A DNA stretch of 64,000 nt from Saccharothrix deserti (GTDB lineage Bacteria > Actinomycetota > Actinomycetes > Mycobacteriales > Pseudonocardiaceae). The stretch covers positions 62,001-126,000 of the forward strand of contig NZ_ML775961.1 of NCBI RefSeq assembly GCF_009769385.1, given 5' to 3'. Numbering within the stretch: position 1 is the first letter of the stretch; each line of letters starts with the position of its first letter. A program made the position numbers and the translations under genes. The notes beneath the pieces are model-generated. The model had not been told where the DNA came from, ran no database searches, and was given only the letters and a program-made list of their open reading frames with translations. Of this stretch, positions 24,880-32,181 are shown piece by piece.

Positions 24880-25295
24880 CGCGGTGCGAGCAGCCCCGCG
24901 CGTCCTGCCAGTGCCGCAGCACGTGCGCGGCCAGCCCGAACCGGTCGGCCGGGTCGCCGCCCTCGCGCCGGCGGACGCCGTGGTGCTGGACGTCGGCACC
25001 GGCCCCGGACGGCTGCTGCACGAGGTCGCGGCCCCGCCGCGCGGACCTGGTCCTGGGCGGCGTCGACCTGGTCGTCTCGACGTCGAGCATGCACGAGTGG
25101 CCGGACCGACGTCGCGCCGTCGCCGAGCTGGGGCGCGTGCTGCGGCCCGGCGGCGTCCTGGTGGTGCAGGACTTCCGCTTCGCACGGGTCGAACGTGAGC
25201 TGTTCTCGGGATTCCTCGACGTCCGGCGCGTGCCCGTGCGGCCGGCGTGGTGGCCGGTGGCGTTGTTCTCCCGGCCGGCCGCCTCGGCACCCTGA
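24880..25295 (+). pseudogene. Decayed class I SAM methyltransferase
   Basis: Motif I (AVVLDVGTGPGRLLHEVA) lies in one frame around 24980-25030; the later part (GVDLVVSTSSMHEW and ELGRVLRPGGVLVVQDF) continues in another from about 25040. The intervening segment of about 60 residues expected between motif I and the VSTSSMHEW motif is missing. The junction falls between two VDL words (GVDL and VDLVVST fused as GVDLVVST), suggesting a deletion between short repeats plus a frameshift. Non-functional as a methyltransferase. Confidence 0.65.
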
Positions 25296-25549
25296 CGGGA
25301 GCGCCGACAGGCGCAGGACCGGGCACGGGGACCGGTGGTATGACGATGGTCCCGCCGGCTGCTTTTTAACCGGCGAGACCACCGGGGCAGATGTGATTCC
25401 CACCCCACCCCATAGAAGTGCCAGCCGTGCCGGTCGGCAACCGGCACGGCCATGAACTGCGGATTCCCGCTCGGACAGGTACCGTCGTACACGCAGCGGG
25501 TTGAGCCAGCAGCCACTGCCTTCTTCGACCTCCGAGGAGGCTGCGGCAC
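25296..25549 (+). other. Non-coding gap with two hairpins before the STAS gene
   Basis: CGCCGG/CCGGCG (25353-25375) encloses a T-rich loop, and GCCGTGCCGGT/ACCGGCACGGC (25424-25450) is a perfect 11-bp stem. No gene, riboswitch or tRNA was recognised. The second hairpin may terminate remnants of the methyltransferase transcript. Confidence 0.5.
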
Positions 25550-25960
25550 GTGAAAGCAGAGCGCTTCGAGACCCCGCTCCACCCGTTCCGGGTAGAGCGG
25601 CAGGTGCACGGCTACGCCGTCGTGGTGCGCGTCGCCGGCGAAGTCGACGCGTCGAACGTCCGCGAGCTGAAACAGGAGATCGCGATCGGGCTGGCGCTCG
25701 CCACCCCACCGGCGCCGGTCGTGGTGGACCTCAGCCAGGTCGAGTTCTTCGCCGCCGCCGGTCTGAACGAACTGCACCGGGGCCACCTCGCGGCCAAGGC
25801 GGCGGGCGTGTCGTTGCGCGTGGTGGCCCGGCACCGGCACGTGTTGCGACCGTTCGAGGTCAGCGGACTGGACCACGAACTCCAGCCGTGCCCGACCCTG
25901 GAGGAAGCGCTCGCCGTGCGCACATCGAGGGGTATCCGGCATTTCGCCCTGCCGTCGTAA
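25550..25960 (+). CDS. STAS-domain protein (anti-sigma factor antagonist-like)
   Basis: 136 residues from GTG 25550 with GAGGAGG 9 bp upstream. The STAS fold is seen as VVVRVAGEVDASNVRELKQE, then VVVDLSQVEFFAAAGLNELH; in true antagonists the phosphorylated Ser/Thr sits in the DLSxVxFxDSSG loop. Here that loop reads FFAAAGLN, with Ala where Ser should be. The protein therefore cannot be switched by phosphorylation at this site and may work as a constitutive binder. Stand-alone gene with a duplicated stop region. Confidence 0.85.
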   Translation: MKAERFETPLHPFRVERQVHGYAVVVRVAGEVDASNVRELKQEIAIGLALATPPAPVVVDLSQVEFFAAAGLNELHRGHLAAKAAGVSLRVVARHRHVLRPFEVSGLDHELQPCPTLEEALAVRTSRGIRHFALPS

Positions 25961-25974
25961 CCCTGCCGTCGTAA
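25947..25974 (+). repeat. 14-bp tandem repeat at the STAS stop codon
   Basis: CCCTGCCGTCGTAA occurs twice back to back. The first copy carries the last codons and stop; the second repeats them, giving a second in-frame-like stop 14 bp on. Confidence 0.8.
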
Positions 25975-26011
25975 CCCCGCCTTCGTGATCGGTGACCTGT
26001 AGTGATGTGCG

Positions 26012-26719
26012 CTAACCCAGCGTGCTGACATAGGCCAGCGCGCCCAGCGTGGGAGCGGCGACCAGCGTCAGCAGCACCGACCGGCGGCTCGGTCTCGGCC
26101 CCTCCGCCGCCAGCCGCACCCCGCCCGGCACGAACGCCACGCACAGGCCCACGGCCGCGATCACCGACGTGATCTCGGTGCCCTTCAGCACACCCAACGG
26201 CAGCAGGCACATCGCGGCCAGGGCGACCGCGCGGATCGGGCCGAACACGCCGCTGCGGTAGGCCGCGAACGCCAGCACGAGCCAGCCGAACAGGATGGTG
26301 AACGACAGGAAGCTGAACAGGTGCACGTCCTGGTACGACTGCCCGACCAGGTCGGTCGCCGACTCCGCACCGCCCCTCCGCACCAGACCGTGCGCGGCCT
26401 GGTCGATCCCGGCGTGGAACGTGCGTTCGAACAGACCCACCAGCACCAGCGCCGCGCCCCACGTGGCCAGGACCGGCCGGGTCCGCCCGATCCGGTGCGC
26501 CAACGCGACCACCGCCGGCGCGAGCAGCACGTTCCCGGCGACGAACGCGGTGTGCGCGGCCGTCATCAGCGCCGGGTGCTCGGCGACGGCCGCCAACTGC
26601 TGAGGGAAGAAGTAGTGGAACGGCCACCGCAACAGCGTCGCGACGAGCAGCAGGGCCGGGCCGAGGGCCATCGCGGTCGCGCCGATCCAGCGGCCGGGGA
26701 ACGTGTAGTCGCTTGTCAT
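26012..26719 (-). CDS. Integral membrane protein, about 6-7 TM, unknown function
   Basis: 235 residues. Hydrophobic segments at about 12-28, 50-72, 82-100, 135-155, 160-180, 183-200 and 215-232. Conserved polar features include HTAFVAGNVL, FERTFHAGID and SYQDVHLFSF, placing several His residues in or near the membrane. I do not recognise a named family with certainty (DUF4386-like proteins are a possibility). The gene stands alone; the facing GNAT gene starts 200 bp away. Confidence 0.7.
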   Translation of the reverse strand: MTSDYTFPGRWIGATAMALGPALLLVATLLRWPFHYFFPQQLAAVAEHPALMTAAHTAFVAGNVLLAPAVVALAHRIGRTRPVLATWGAALVLVGLFERTFHAGIDQAAHGLVRRGGAESATDLVGQSYQDVHLFSFLSFTILFGWLVLAFAAYRSGVFGPIRAVALAAMCLLPLGVLKGTEITSVIAAVGLCVAFVPGGVRLAAEGPRPSRRSVLLTLVAAPTLGALAYVSTLG

Positions 26720-26918
26720 GGCGAGAACTCTCCACCCGCGGCCGCCGTCGCGGATCGGTCCCCGGTCCGAAATGGACGATCAGACCACGGTCCGATGCGA
26801 CCGCGGCAACGGCCGGTCGGCGGGTGATCGGGCCGAGCCGTCGACCGATCACCCGCCCTCGGTGAACTGGGTGAAATGTGGCGGCGTCCGCGCTGCCCGC
26901 CTCCGTAGGCTGCCGACC

Positions 26919-27311
26919 GTGATCAGCTACGAGTGGCGCGGGCGGTTCGAGAACGGGGAGGTCGACGCGCTGCACGCGGAAGGCTTCGACCACCGGCCGT
27001 TGGACGACGACTGGTGGGGCCAGGTAACCCGGCACAGCCTCGGCTGGGTGACCGCACGCCGCGACGGCGACCTGGTCGGGTTCGTCAACGTGGCCTGGGA
27101 CGGCGGGATCCACGCGTTCATCCTCGACACCCTCGTCACCAAAGCGGTGCGGCGGCAGGGCGTCGGGCGCGAACTCGTCGCCACCGCCGTGGACGGCGCG
27201 CGGGCCGCCGGGTGCGAGTGGCTGCACGTCGACTTCGACGACCACCTCAAGCCGTTCTACTTCGACAGCTGCGGATTCCAACCCACCAACGCCGGCCTCA
27301 TCGCGCTCTGA
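26919..27311 (+). CDS. GNAT-family N-acetyltransferase
   Basis: 130 residues from GTG 26919. The acetyl-CoA loop is seen as VTKAVRRQGVGRELVATAVD (R/Q-x-x-G-x-G/A), preceded by the beta-strand FILDTLV and followed by FYFDSCGFQPT at the C-terminus. The opening ISYEWRGRFENGEVDALHAE is typical of a large actinobacterial GNAT group. Acyl acceptor unknown. Cytoplasmic. Stand-alone. Confidence 0.88.
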   Translation: MISYEWRGRFENGEVDALHAEGFDHRPLDDDWWGQVTRHSLGWVTARRDGDLVGFVNVAWDGGIHAFILDTLVTKAVRRQGVGRELVATAVDGARAAGCEWLHVDFDDHLKPFYFDSCGFQPTNAGLIAL

Positions 27312-27344
27312 GGGATCGCGCTCCGAAAACCGGCCGGAAGCACC

Positions 27345-27369
27345 GTGTAGGTCGCTCCGACACGGGTAG
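27345..27369 (+). promoter_or_regulatory. Possible general-stress (sigma-B-type) promoter of the catalase gene
   Basis: GTGT, 15 bp, then GGGTAG resembles the GTTT-N14-GGGTAT pattern used by SigB-type factors, ending 32 bp before the GTG start. It is a loose match. Confidence 0.3.
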
Positions 27370-27401
27370 TCGGCGTGAGGACTGCCGACGAGGAGGAGCA
27401 C

Positions 27402-29672
27402 GTGGACCCGATCAAGCCCGCGAAAGTCGTCAAGGACGCCCTGGAGAAGGCTGTCGAGAAGGTCGCCGACCTGGTCACGCCGCCCGTTCCCGGCACGCCG
27501 GGCAGCGCACCGCCGACGGTGGACCCGCCGAACGAGCCGCAGGGCCCGTTGCCGTGCAAGCCCGACCAGGCGTCCCCGGCGACGCGGACCGCCACCGGCG
27601 CGGAAACCGGTGCGGCCGCCGACACCCGTGCGCAGCAGGCCGAATACCTCACCACGGCGCAAGGCGCGCGCCTGTACGACACCGACCACTCGCTCAAGGC
27701 GGGCGAACGCGGCCCGACGCTGCTCCAGGACCACCACCTGCGCGAGAAGATCACGCACTTCGACCACGAACGCATCCCGGAACGGGTGGTGCACGCACGG
27801 GGCGCGGCGGCACACGGCGTGTTCGTCGGCTACGGCACGGCCGCGAACGTGTGCAAGGCCGGTTTCCTCGCGGAAGGCGTGACCACCCCGGTGTTCACCC
27901 GGTTCTCCACCGTCGTGGGCTCACGCGGGTCCGCCGACACCGTGCGCGACACCCGCGGCTTCGCCACGAAGTTCTACACCGCCGAGGGCACGTTCGACCT
28001 GGTGGGCAACAACATCCCGGTGTTCTTCATCCAGGACGGCATCAAGTTCCCGGACATCATCCACGCCGCCAAACCGCACCCGGACCGGGAGATCCCGCAG
28101 GCGCAGAGCGCGCACGACACGTTCTGGGACTTCGTGTCCCTGCACACCGAGGCCACCCACCACGTCATGTGGCACCTGTCCGACCGGGGCGTGCCGCGCT
28201 CCTACCGGATGATGGAGGGGTTCGGCGTCCACACGTTCCGCCTGGTCGACGCCGAGGGCGCGACGACGCCGGCCAAGTTCCACTGGAAGCCGAAGCTGGG
28301 CGTGCACTCCCTGCTGTGGGAGGAGGCCCAGCTCATCAACGGCATCGACCCGGACTTCCACCGCCGCGACCTGGCCGACGCGATCGAGTCCGGCGCGTTC
28401 CCGCAGTGGGAGCTGGGCATCCAGGTCTTCCCGGACACCCCGGAGCAGACCTTCGAGGGCATCGACCTGCTCGACCCGACCAAGATCGTGCCCGAGGAGC
28501 TGGCCCCGGTGCAGCCGATCGGGATGCTCACGCTCAACCGCAATCCCACCAACTACTTCGCCGAGACCGAGCAGGTGGCGTTCCACGTCGGGCACCTGCC
28601 GCCGGGCATCGACGTCACCGACGACCCGCTGCTGCACGCGCGCCTGTTCTCGTACCTCGACACCCAGATCACCCGGCTGGGCGGCCCGAACTTCTCCCAG
28701 ATCCCGATCAACCGGCCGCACGCGCCGGTCAACGACATGCTGCGCGACGGGTTCCACCAGCACGCCGTGCAGAGCGGTGTGGCGCCGTACAAGCCGAACA
28801 CGCTGGACGGCGGCTGCCCGTTCATGGCCGGCGCCGACGTCGGCGCGTACGTGGAGGTGCCGCAACAGGTGGCCGAGTCGGTCAAGCGGCGCGAATCGCC
28901 CGCGTCGTTCGCCGACCACTACAGCCAGCCCCGCATGTTCTACCGCAGCCTGAGCCCGGTGGAGCGGGAACACCTGGTGCGGGCGTTCACGTTCGAGCTG
29001 GGCAAGTGCTACGAGCAGGCGATCAAGGAACGCGAACTGAGGGTGCTGGCCAACGTCGACGCCGGGCTGTGCGCGCAGGTCGCCGCCGGGCTCGGCCTGC
29101 CCGCGCCGGAAGCCGGCGAACCGGCCGAGGAGGTCGCGCCGAGCCCGGCGCTGTCGCAGATCGGGCAGGTGTGGCCGGCGGACGGCCGGATCGTCGGCAT
29201 CGTCGTGGACGCCGACGACCCGGACACCCTGGACGGGCTGCACGAGCTGCGCAAGACGATCAACGCGGCCGGAATCACGCCGTTGCTCATCGCCGCACGG
29301 GGTGGGCAGTTGGAGGACGGGCTGACGGCGCAGCGGACGTTCCTCACCGCCCGCTCGGTCGAGTTCGACGCCCTGCTGCTGGCCGCCGCACCACCACCCG
29401 GCCCGGACGCGCTGCCGAGCCGTGACGCCAAGGCCGGAGCCCCCGGCACCGCCGTCGACCCGCGCGTGGTGCTGATGGTCGAGGAGTGCTACCGGCACGC
29501 CAAGGTGATCGGCGCCTGGGGACGGGGCCCGACCGCGCTGCTGGAGGCCGGGTGCGCGGCCGACGACCTCGGCGTCGTCGTCGGCGACACCCCGGCGGAC
29601 GTGTTCGAGCAGGTCCTGGAACTCCTCGGCACCCACCGCGTGTGGGACAGGTTCCCCGCGACCGTCGCCTGA
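27402..29672 (+). CDS. katE: Large-subunit catalase (KatE/HPII type)
   Basis: 756 residues from GTG 27402 with AGGAGGAG just upstream. The heme catalase core begins near residue 75 (YLTTAQGARLYDTDHSLKAG). The catalytic His is in ERVVHARGAAAHG, the distal Asn in FDLVGNNIPVFF, and the proximal heme-ligand Tyr in RLFSYLDTQITRLG. A C-terminal domain of about 150 residues (DGRIVGIVVDADD onward) is the type-I glutamine amidotransferase-like flavodoxin fold of clade 2 catalases. It breaks down hydrogen peroxide in the cytoplasm. The N-terminal extension is Pro/Lys-rich. Confidence 0.95.
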   Translation: MDPIKPAKVVKDALEKAVEKVADLVTPPVPGTPGSAPPTVDPPNEPQGPLPCKPDQASPATRTATGAETGAAADTRAQQAEYLTTAQGARLYDTDHSLKAGERGPTLLQDHHLREKITHFDHERIPERVVHARGAAAHGVFVGYGTAANVCKAGFLAEGVTTPVFTRFSTVVGSRGSADTVRDTRGFATKFYTAEGTFDLVGNNIPVFFIQDGIKFPDIIHAAKPHPDREIPQAQSAHDTFWDFVSLHTEATHHVMWHLSDRGVPRSYRMMEGFGVHTFRLVDAEGATTPAKFHWKPKLGVHSLLWEEAQLINGIDPDFHRRDLADAIESGAFPQWELGIQVFPDTPEQTFEGIDLLDPTKIVPEELAPVQPIGMLTLNRNPTNYFAETEQVAFHVGHLPPGIDVTDDPLLHARLFSYLDTQITRLGGPNFSQIPINRPHAPVNDMLRDGFHQHAVQSGVAPYKPNTLDGGCPFMAGADVGAYVEVPQQVAESVKRRESPASFADHYSQPRMFYRSLSPVEREHLVRAFTFELGKCYEQAIKERELRVLANVDAGLCAQVAAGLGLPAPEAGEPAEEVAPSPALSQIGQVWPADGRIVGIVVDADDPDTLDGLHELRKTINAAGITPLLIAARGGQLEDGLTAQRTFLTARSVEFDALLLAAAPPPGPDALPSRDAKAGAPGTAVDPRVVLMVEECYRHAKVIGAWGRGPTALLEAGCAADDLGVVVGDTPADVFEQVLELLGTHRVWDRFPATVA

Positions 29673-29691
29673 CCCGACGAGCGGCCGGGCG

Positions 29692-31055
29692 TCACGGCGC
29701 CGCCTCCGGGATCTCCACCACGAACCGCGCCCCACCGCCCGGCCGTTCCTCCACCCACGCCGCGCCGCGGTGCCGCTGCACGTGCTGCGCCACCAACGCC
29801 AGACCCAGACCGCTGCCGGTGTCCGCGCCACGACTGCCCGCCCGCGCGCCCCGGTCGAACCGGTCGAAGATCCGGTCGCGCAGGTCCGCCGGCACGCCCG
29901 GTCCGGCGTCGTCCACCTCCAGCCGCGCCAACCCTTCCCCTGCCGACCCCGTCCGGGCGAGCACCGCCACCCGCGCCGCGCCGCCCGCGTGGCGTTCGGC
30001 GTTGTCCAGCAGGTTGCTCACCACCCGGTCCAGCCGACGCCGGTCGCCCAGCACCTGCGGTGACGCCGCCGCCTCCACCGGCACCGACGGACCGGGCCTG
30101 GCCGAGACCACGTTGCGCACCAACGCGACCAGGTCGATCGGCTCCGGCGGCGCGTCGTCCACCTGCTGGTCGCGGGAGATCTCCAGCAGGTCCACCACCA
30201 TCCGCGCGAACCGGTCCACCTCCGACGTCAGCAGCTCCAACGCCTTGCCCGCCGTGCCCGGCACCTCCGCCCGCCTGCGGTTGAGCACCTCGGCGGCGTT
30301 GACCATCGTCGTCAACGGCGACCGCAGCTCGTGGCTCACGTCACCGGCGAACCGCGCGTCCTTCAGCACGCGCCGTTGCAGCGCCGCCGCGATCGCGTTG
30401 AACGTCGTCGCCAGGTGCGCCAGATCGGGATCGGTCTGCTCGGCAGCCTCGCCCGCAGGTCACCGCCCGCGATCCGGGACGCCGCCGTGGTCAGCTCGCT
30501 CAACGGCCGCAACGCCCGCCGGCCCGCCCACGACCCGAGCACCACGCCCAGCAACCCGCTGCACAGCACACCCGTCACCAGTGCCGCGCCGAGGAACCCG
30601 AACGTCCGCTCCAACTGCACCAACGGCGCCAGCTCCACGTACGCGTCCTGGGCCGAGGCGATCGGCAACGTCACCGCCAGCACCGGCACACCGTCCACCA
30701 CCAGCCGCTGCTGGGACGGCGCGCCGCCCACGTCCAGCACCGCGGGCGGCAGCGCGTCCACGTCGACCCGACGGCCGCTGGTCAGCACCTCTCCCGGCCG
30801 CAGCAGCACGATGGTCGAGTCGGGGCCCGTGGTGAGCCCGGTCAGCAGTTCGCGCAGCCCGTGGGAGCCGGTGTGCAGCGACTCGTCCACCAAACGCGCG
30901 TTGACCTCGGCCTGCCGCACCGCGCTCTGCTCGCGCTGCCGCTGCATGTACCCGGTCGTCGGGTTCCACACCACCAGCGCCAACGCGCTCGTCACCAGCA
31001 GCGAACCCACCCCCAGCGCCACGGCCACCCGCCAGCGCAGGGACAGCCGCGCCAT
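29692..31055 (-). pseudogene. Sensor histidine kinase (CseC-like), interrupted by a frameshift
   Basis: The N-terminal part (31055 to about 30440) has a membrane anchor (MARLSLRWRVAVALGVGSLL), an extracytoplasmic sensor of about 130 residues, a second helix near 30600 and the start of the HAMP linker (SRIAGGDLRARLP). There the frame breaks: one missing base near 30440 shifts it, and the rest resumes in another frame as EQTDPDLAHLATTFNAIAAA. That part has the H-box DVSHELRSPLTT, N-box NLLDNAERHA and G2 box TGSGLGLALV. All catalytic motifs survive, so this is a recent frameshift or a sequencing error. ATG 31055 overlaps the regulator stop. Confidence 0.8.
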
Positions 31056-31732
31056 CACCGGTCCAATCGGTAGCCGGAGCCGCGGACGGTGACGATCAGC
31101 GTCGGGTCGTCGGGGTTGCGCTCGACCTTGCGGCGCAGGCGGCGGATGTGGACGTCGAGCAGGCGGGTGTCGCCGAAGTAGTCGTAGCCCCAGACGCGTT
31201 GCAGGAGTTGTTCGCGGGTGACGATCCTGCCCGCCGCGGCGGCGAGTTCGAGCAGGAGCCGGAACTCGGTGCTGGTCAGGTGGACCTGGACGCCGTCGCG
31301 GTGCACGGTGCCGACGTCCGGGCGGATGTCGAGGTCGCCGCAGCGCAGGACCTCGTCGTTGCGGCCGGTGCCGGTTCGTCTCAGCAGCGCCCGGATGCGT
31401 GCGGCCAACACGCTGGCCACCAACGGTTTGGTCACGTAGTCGTCCGCGCCCGCCTCCAGCCCGGCGATGACGTCGGCGGCGTCGGTGCGCGCGGTCACGA
31501 TGATGATGGGCAGGTCGCCGCGCGCTCTCAGGGTGCGGCAGACCTCCAGGCCGTCGACGCCGGGCAGCATCAGGTCCAGCAGCACCACGTCGAACTCGTC
31601 GGCGGACAGCAGCTCGAGCGCGTCCTCACCGGACACGGCGTCGGTGACCCCGAAACCCTCGTCGCCGAGGGCCAGGCCGAGTGCCTGCCTGATGTGTTCG
31701 TCGTCCTCGACCAGCAGAACAGAGAAGTCCAT
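31055..31732 (-). CDS. OmpR-family response regulator (CseB-like)
   Basis: 225 residues from ATG 31732 (GTG 31735 possible). Receiver domain with acidic pocket D10-D11, phosphorylation Asp D53 in VVLLDLMLPG, Thr in IIVTARTD and Lys in DDYVTKP. The C-terminal winged helix ends with LLDVHIRRLRRKVERNPDDP and the TVRGSGYRL tail. Overlaps the kinase gene by ATGA. In streptomycetes CseB/CseC handle cell-envelope stress; the resemblance is in layout, and no sigE gene is near. An 11-bp direct repeat 51-72 bp upstream is the likely autoregulatory site. Confidence 0.92.
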   Translation of the reverse strand: MDFSVLLVEDDEHIRQALGLALGDEGFGVTDAVSGEDALELLSADEFDVVLLDLMLPGVDGLEVCRTLRARGDLPIIIVTARTDAADVIAGLEAGADDYVTKPLVASVLAARIRALLRRTGTGRNDEVLRCGDLDIRPDVGTVHRDGVQVHLTSTEFRLLLELAAAAGRIVTREQLLQRVWGYDYFGDTRLLDVHIRRLRRKVERNPDDPTLIVTVRGSGYRLDR

Positions 31733-31782
31733 GACACCGGAGATCCTCGCAACCGGCCGTCGCCCCGCCCGGCACCGGGTCC

Positions 31783-31804
31783 GTGATCGCAAGGTGATCG
31801 CAAG
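31783..31804 (-). promoter_or_regulatory. 11-bp tandem direct repeat, probable response-regulator site
   Basis: GTGATCGCAAG is repeated back to back, with a weaker third unit (GTTCGCGAGGG) next to it. Head-to-tail 11-bp units are the classical binding geometry of OmpR/PhoB dimers. It lies in the promoter region of the response-regulator gene. Confidence 0.6.
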
Positions 31805-31932
31805 GTTCGCGAGGGTCGAAATGGATCATCACGGGGTGTGCCGGCACCAGAATCCCGGAGGTGCACGACCAGGTGTCGGCGGTGGGGACGCGGCCGGCGC
31901 CCGTCCGAAGCCCTCTGCCGAGAAAGCCGATA

Positions 31933-32115
31933 GTGACCGCCATTCCCGGTGACCGCGACACGTCGACCCTCGTTCTGATCTGCGACCACTGCGGTCGCAC
32001 CTACCCGGAGGCGAGCCCCGAGTGGGCACGGCTGTGGCGGGCCGCCACCGCCGCGGGGTGGGGAGGCCGGGGCAGACCTGTCGGACCGCACCGGTGCCCG
32101 GTGTGCGCCGGCTGA
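31933..32115 (+). CDS. Small zinc-ribbon-like protein
   Basis: 60 residues from GTG 31933 (a longer in-frame start at 31861 is possible). Two Cys pairs, ICDHCGR near residue 16 and CPVCAG at the C-terminus, with a Trp-rich helix between (EWARLWRAATAAGW), suggest a single zinc ribbon. Function unknown. It is divergent from the response regulator and convergent with the sugar dehydrogenase gene. Confidence 0.5.
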   Translation: MTAIPGDRDTSTLVLICDHCGRTYPEASPEWARLWRAATAAGWGGRGRPVGPHRCPVCAG

Positions 32116-32181
32116 CCGGCCGCAGGACACCGCCCGCGGCCGGCAGGCGTGGATCGCGTCGGGTGGATCGGGTCGGGTGGA

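Noticed and set aside
25296-25549. Riboswitch before the STAS gene
   Set aside because: Two hairpins are present but no conserved riboswitch core could be matched.
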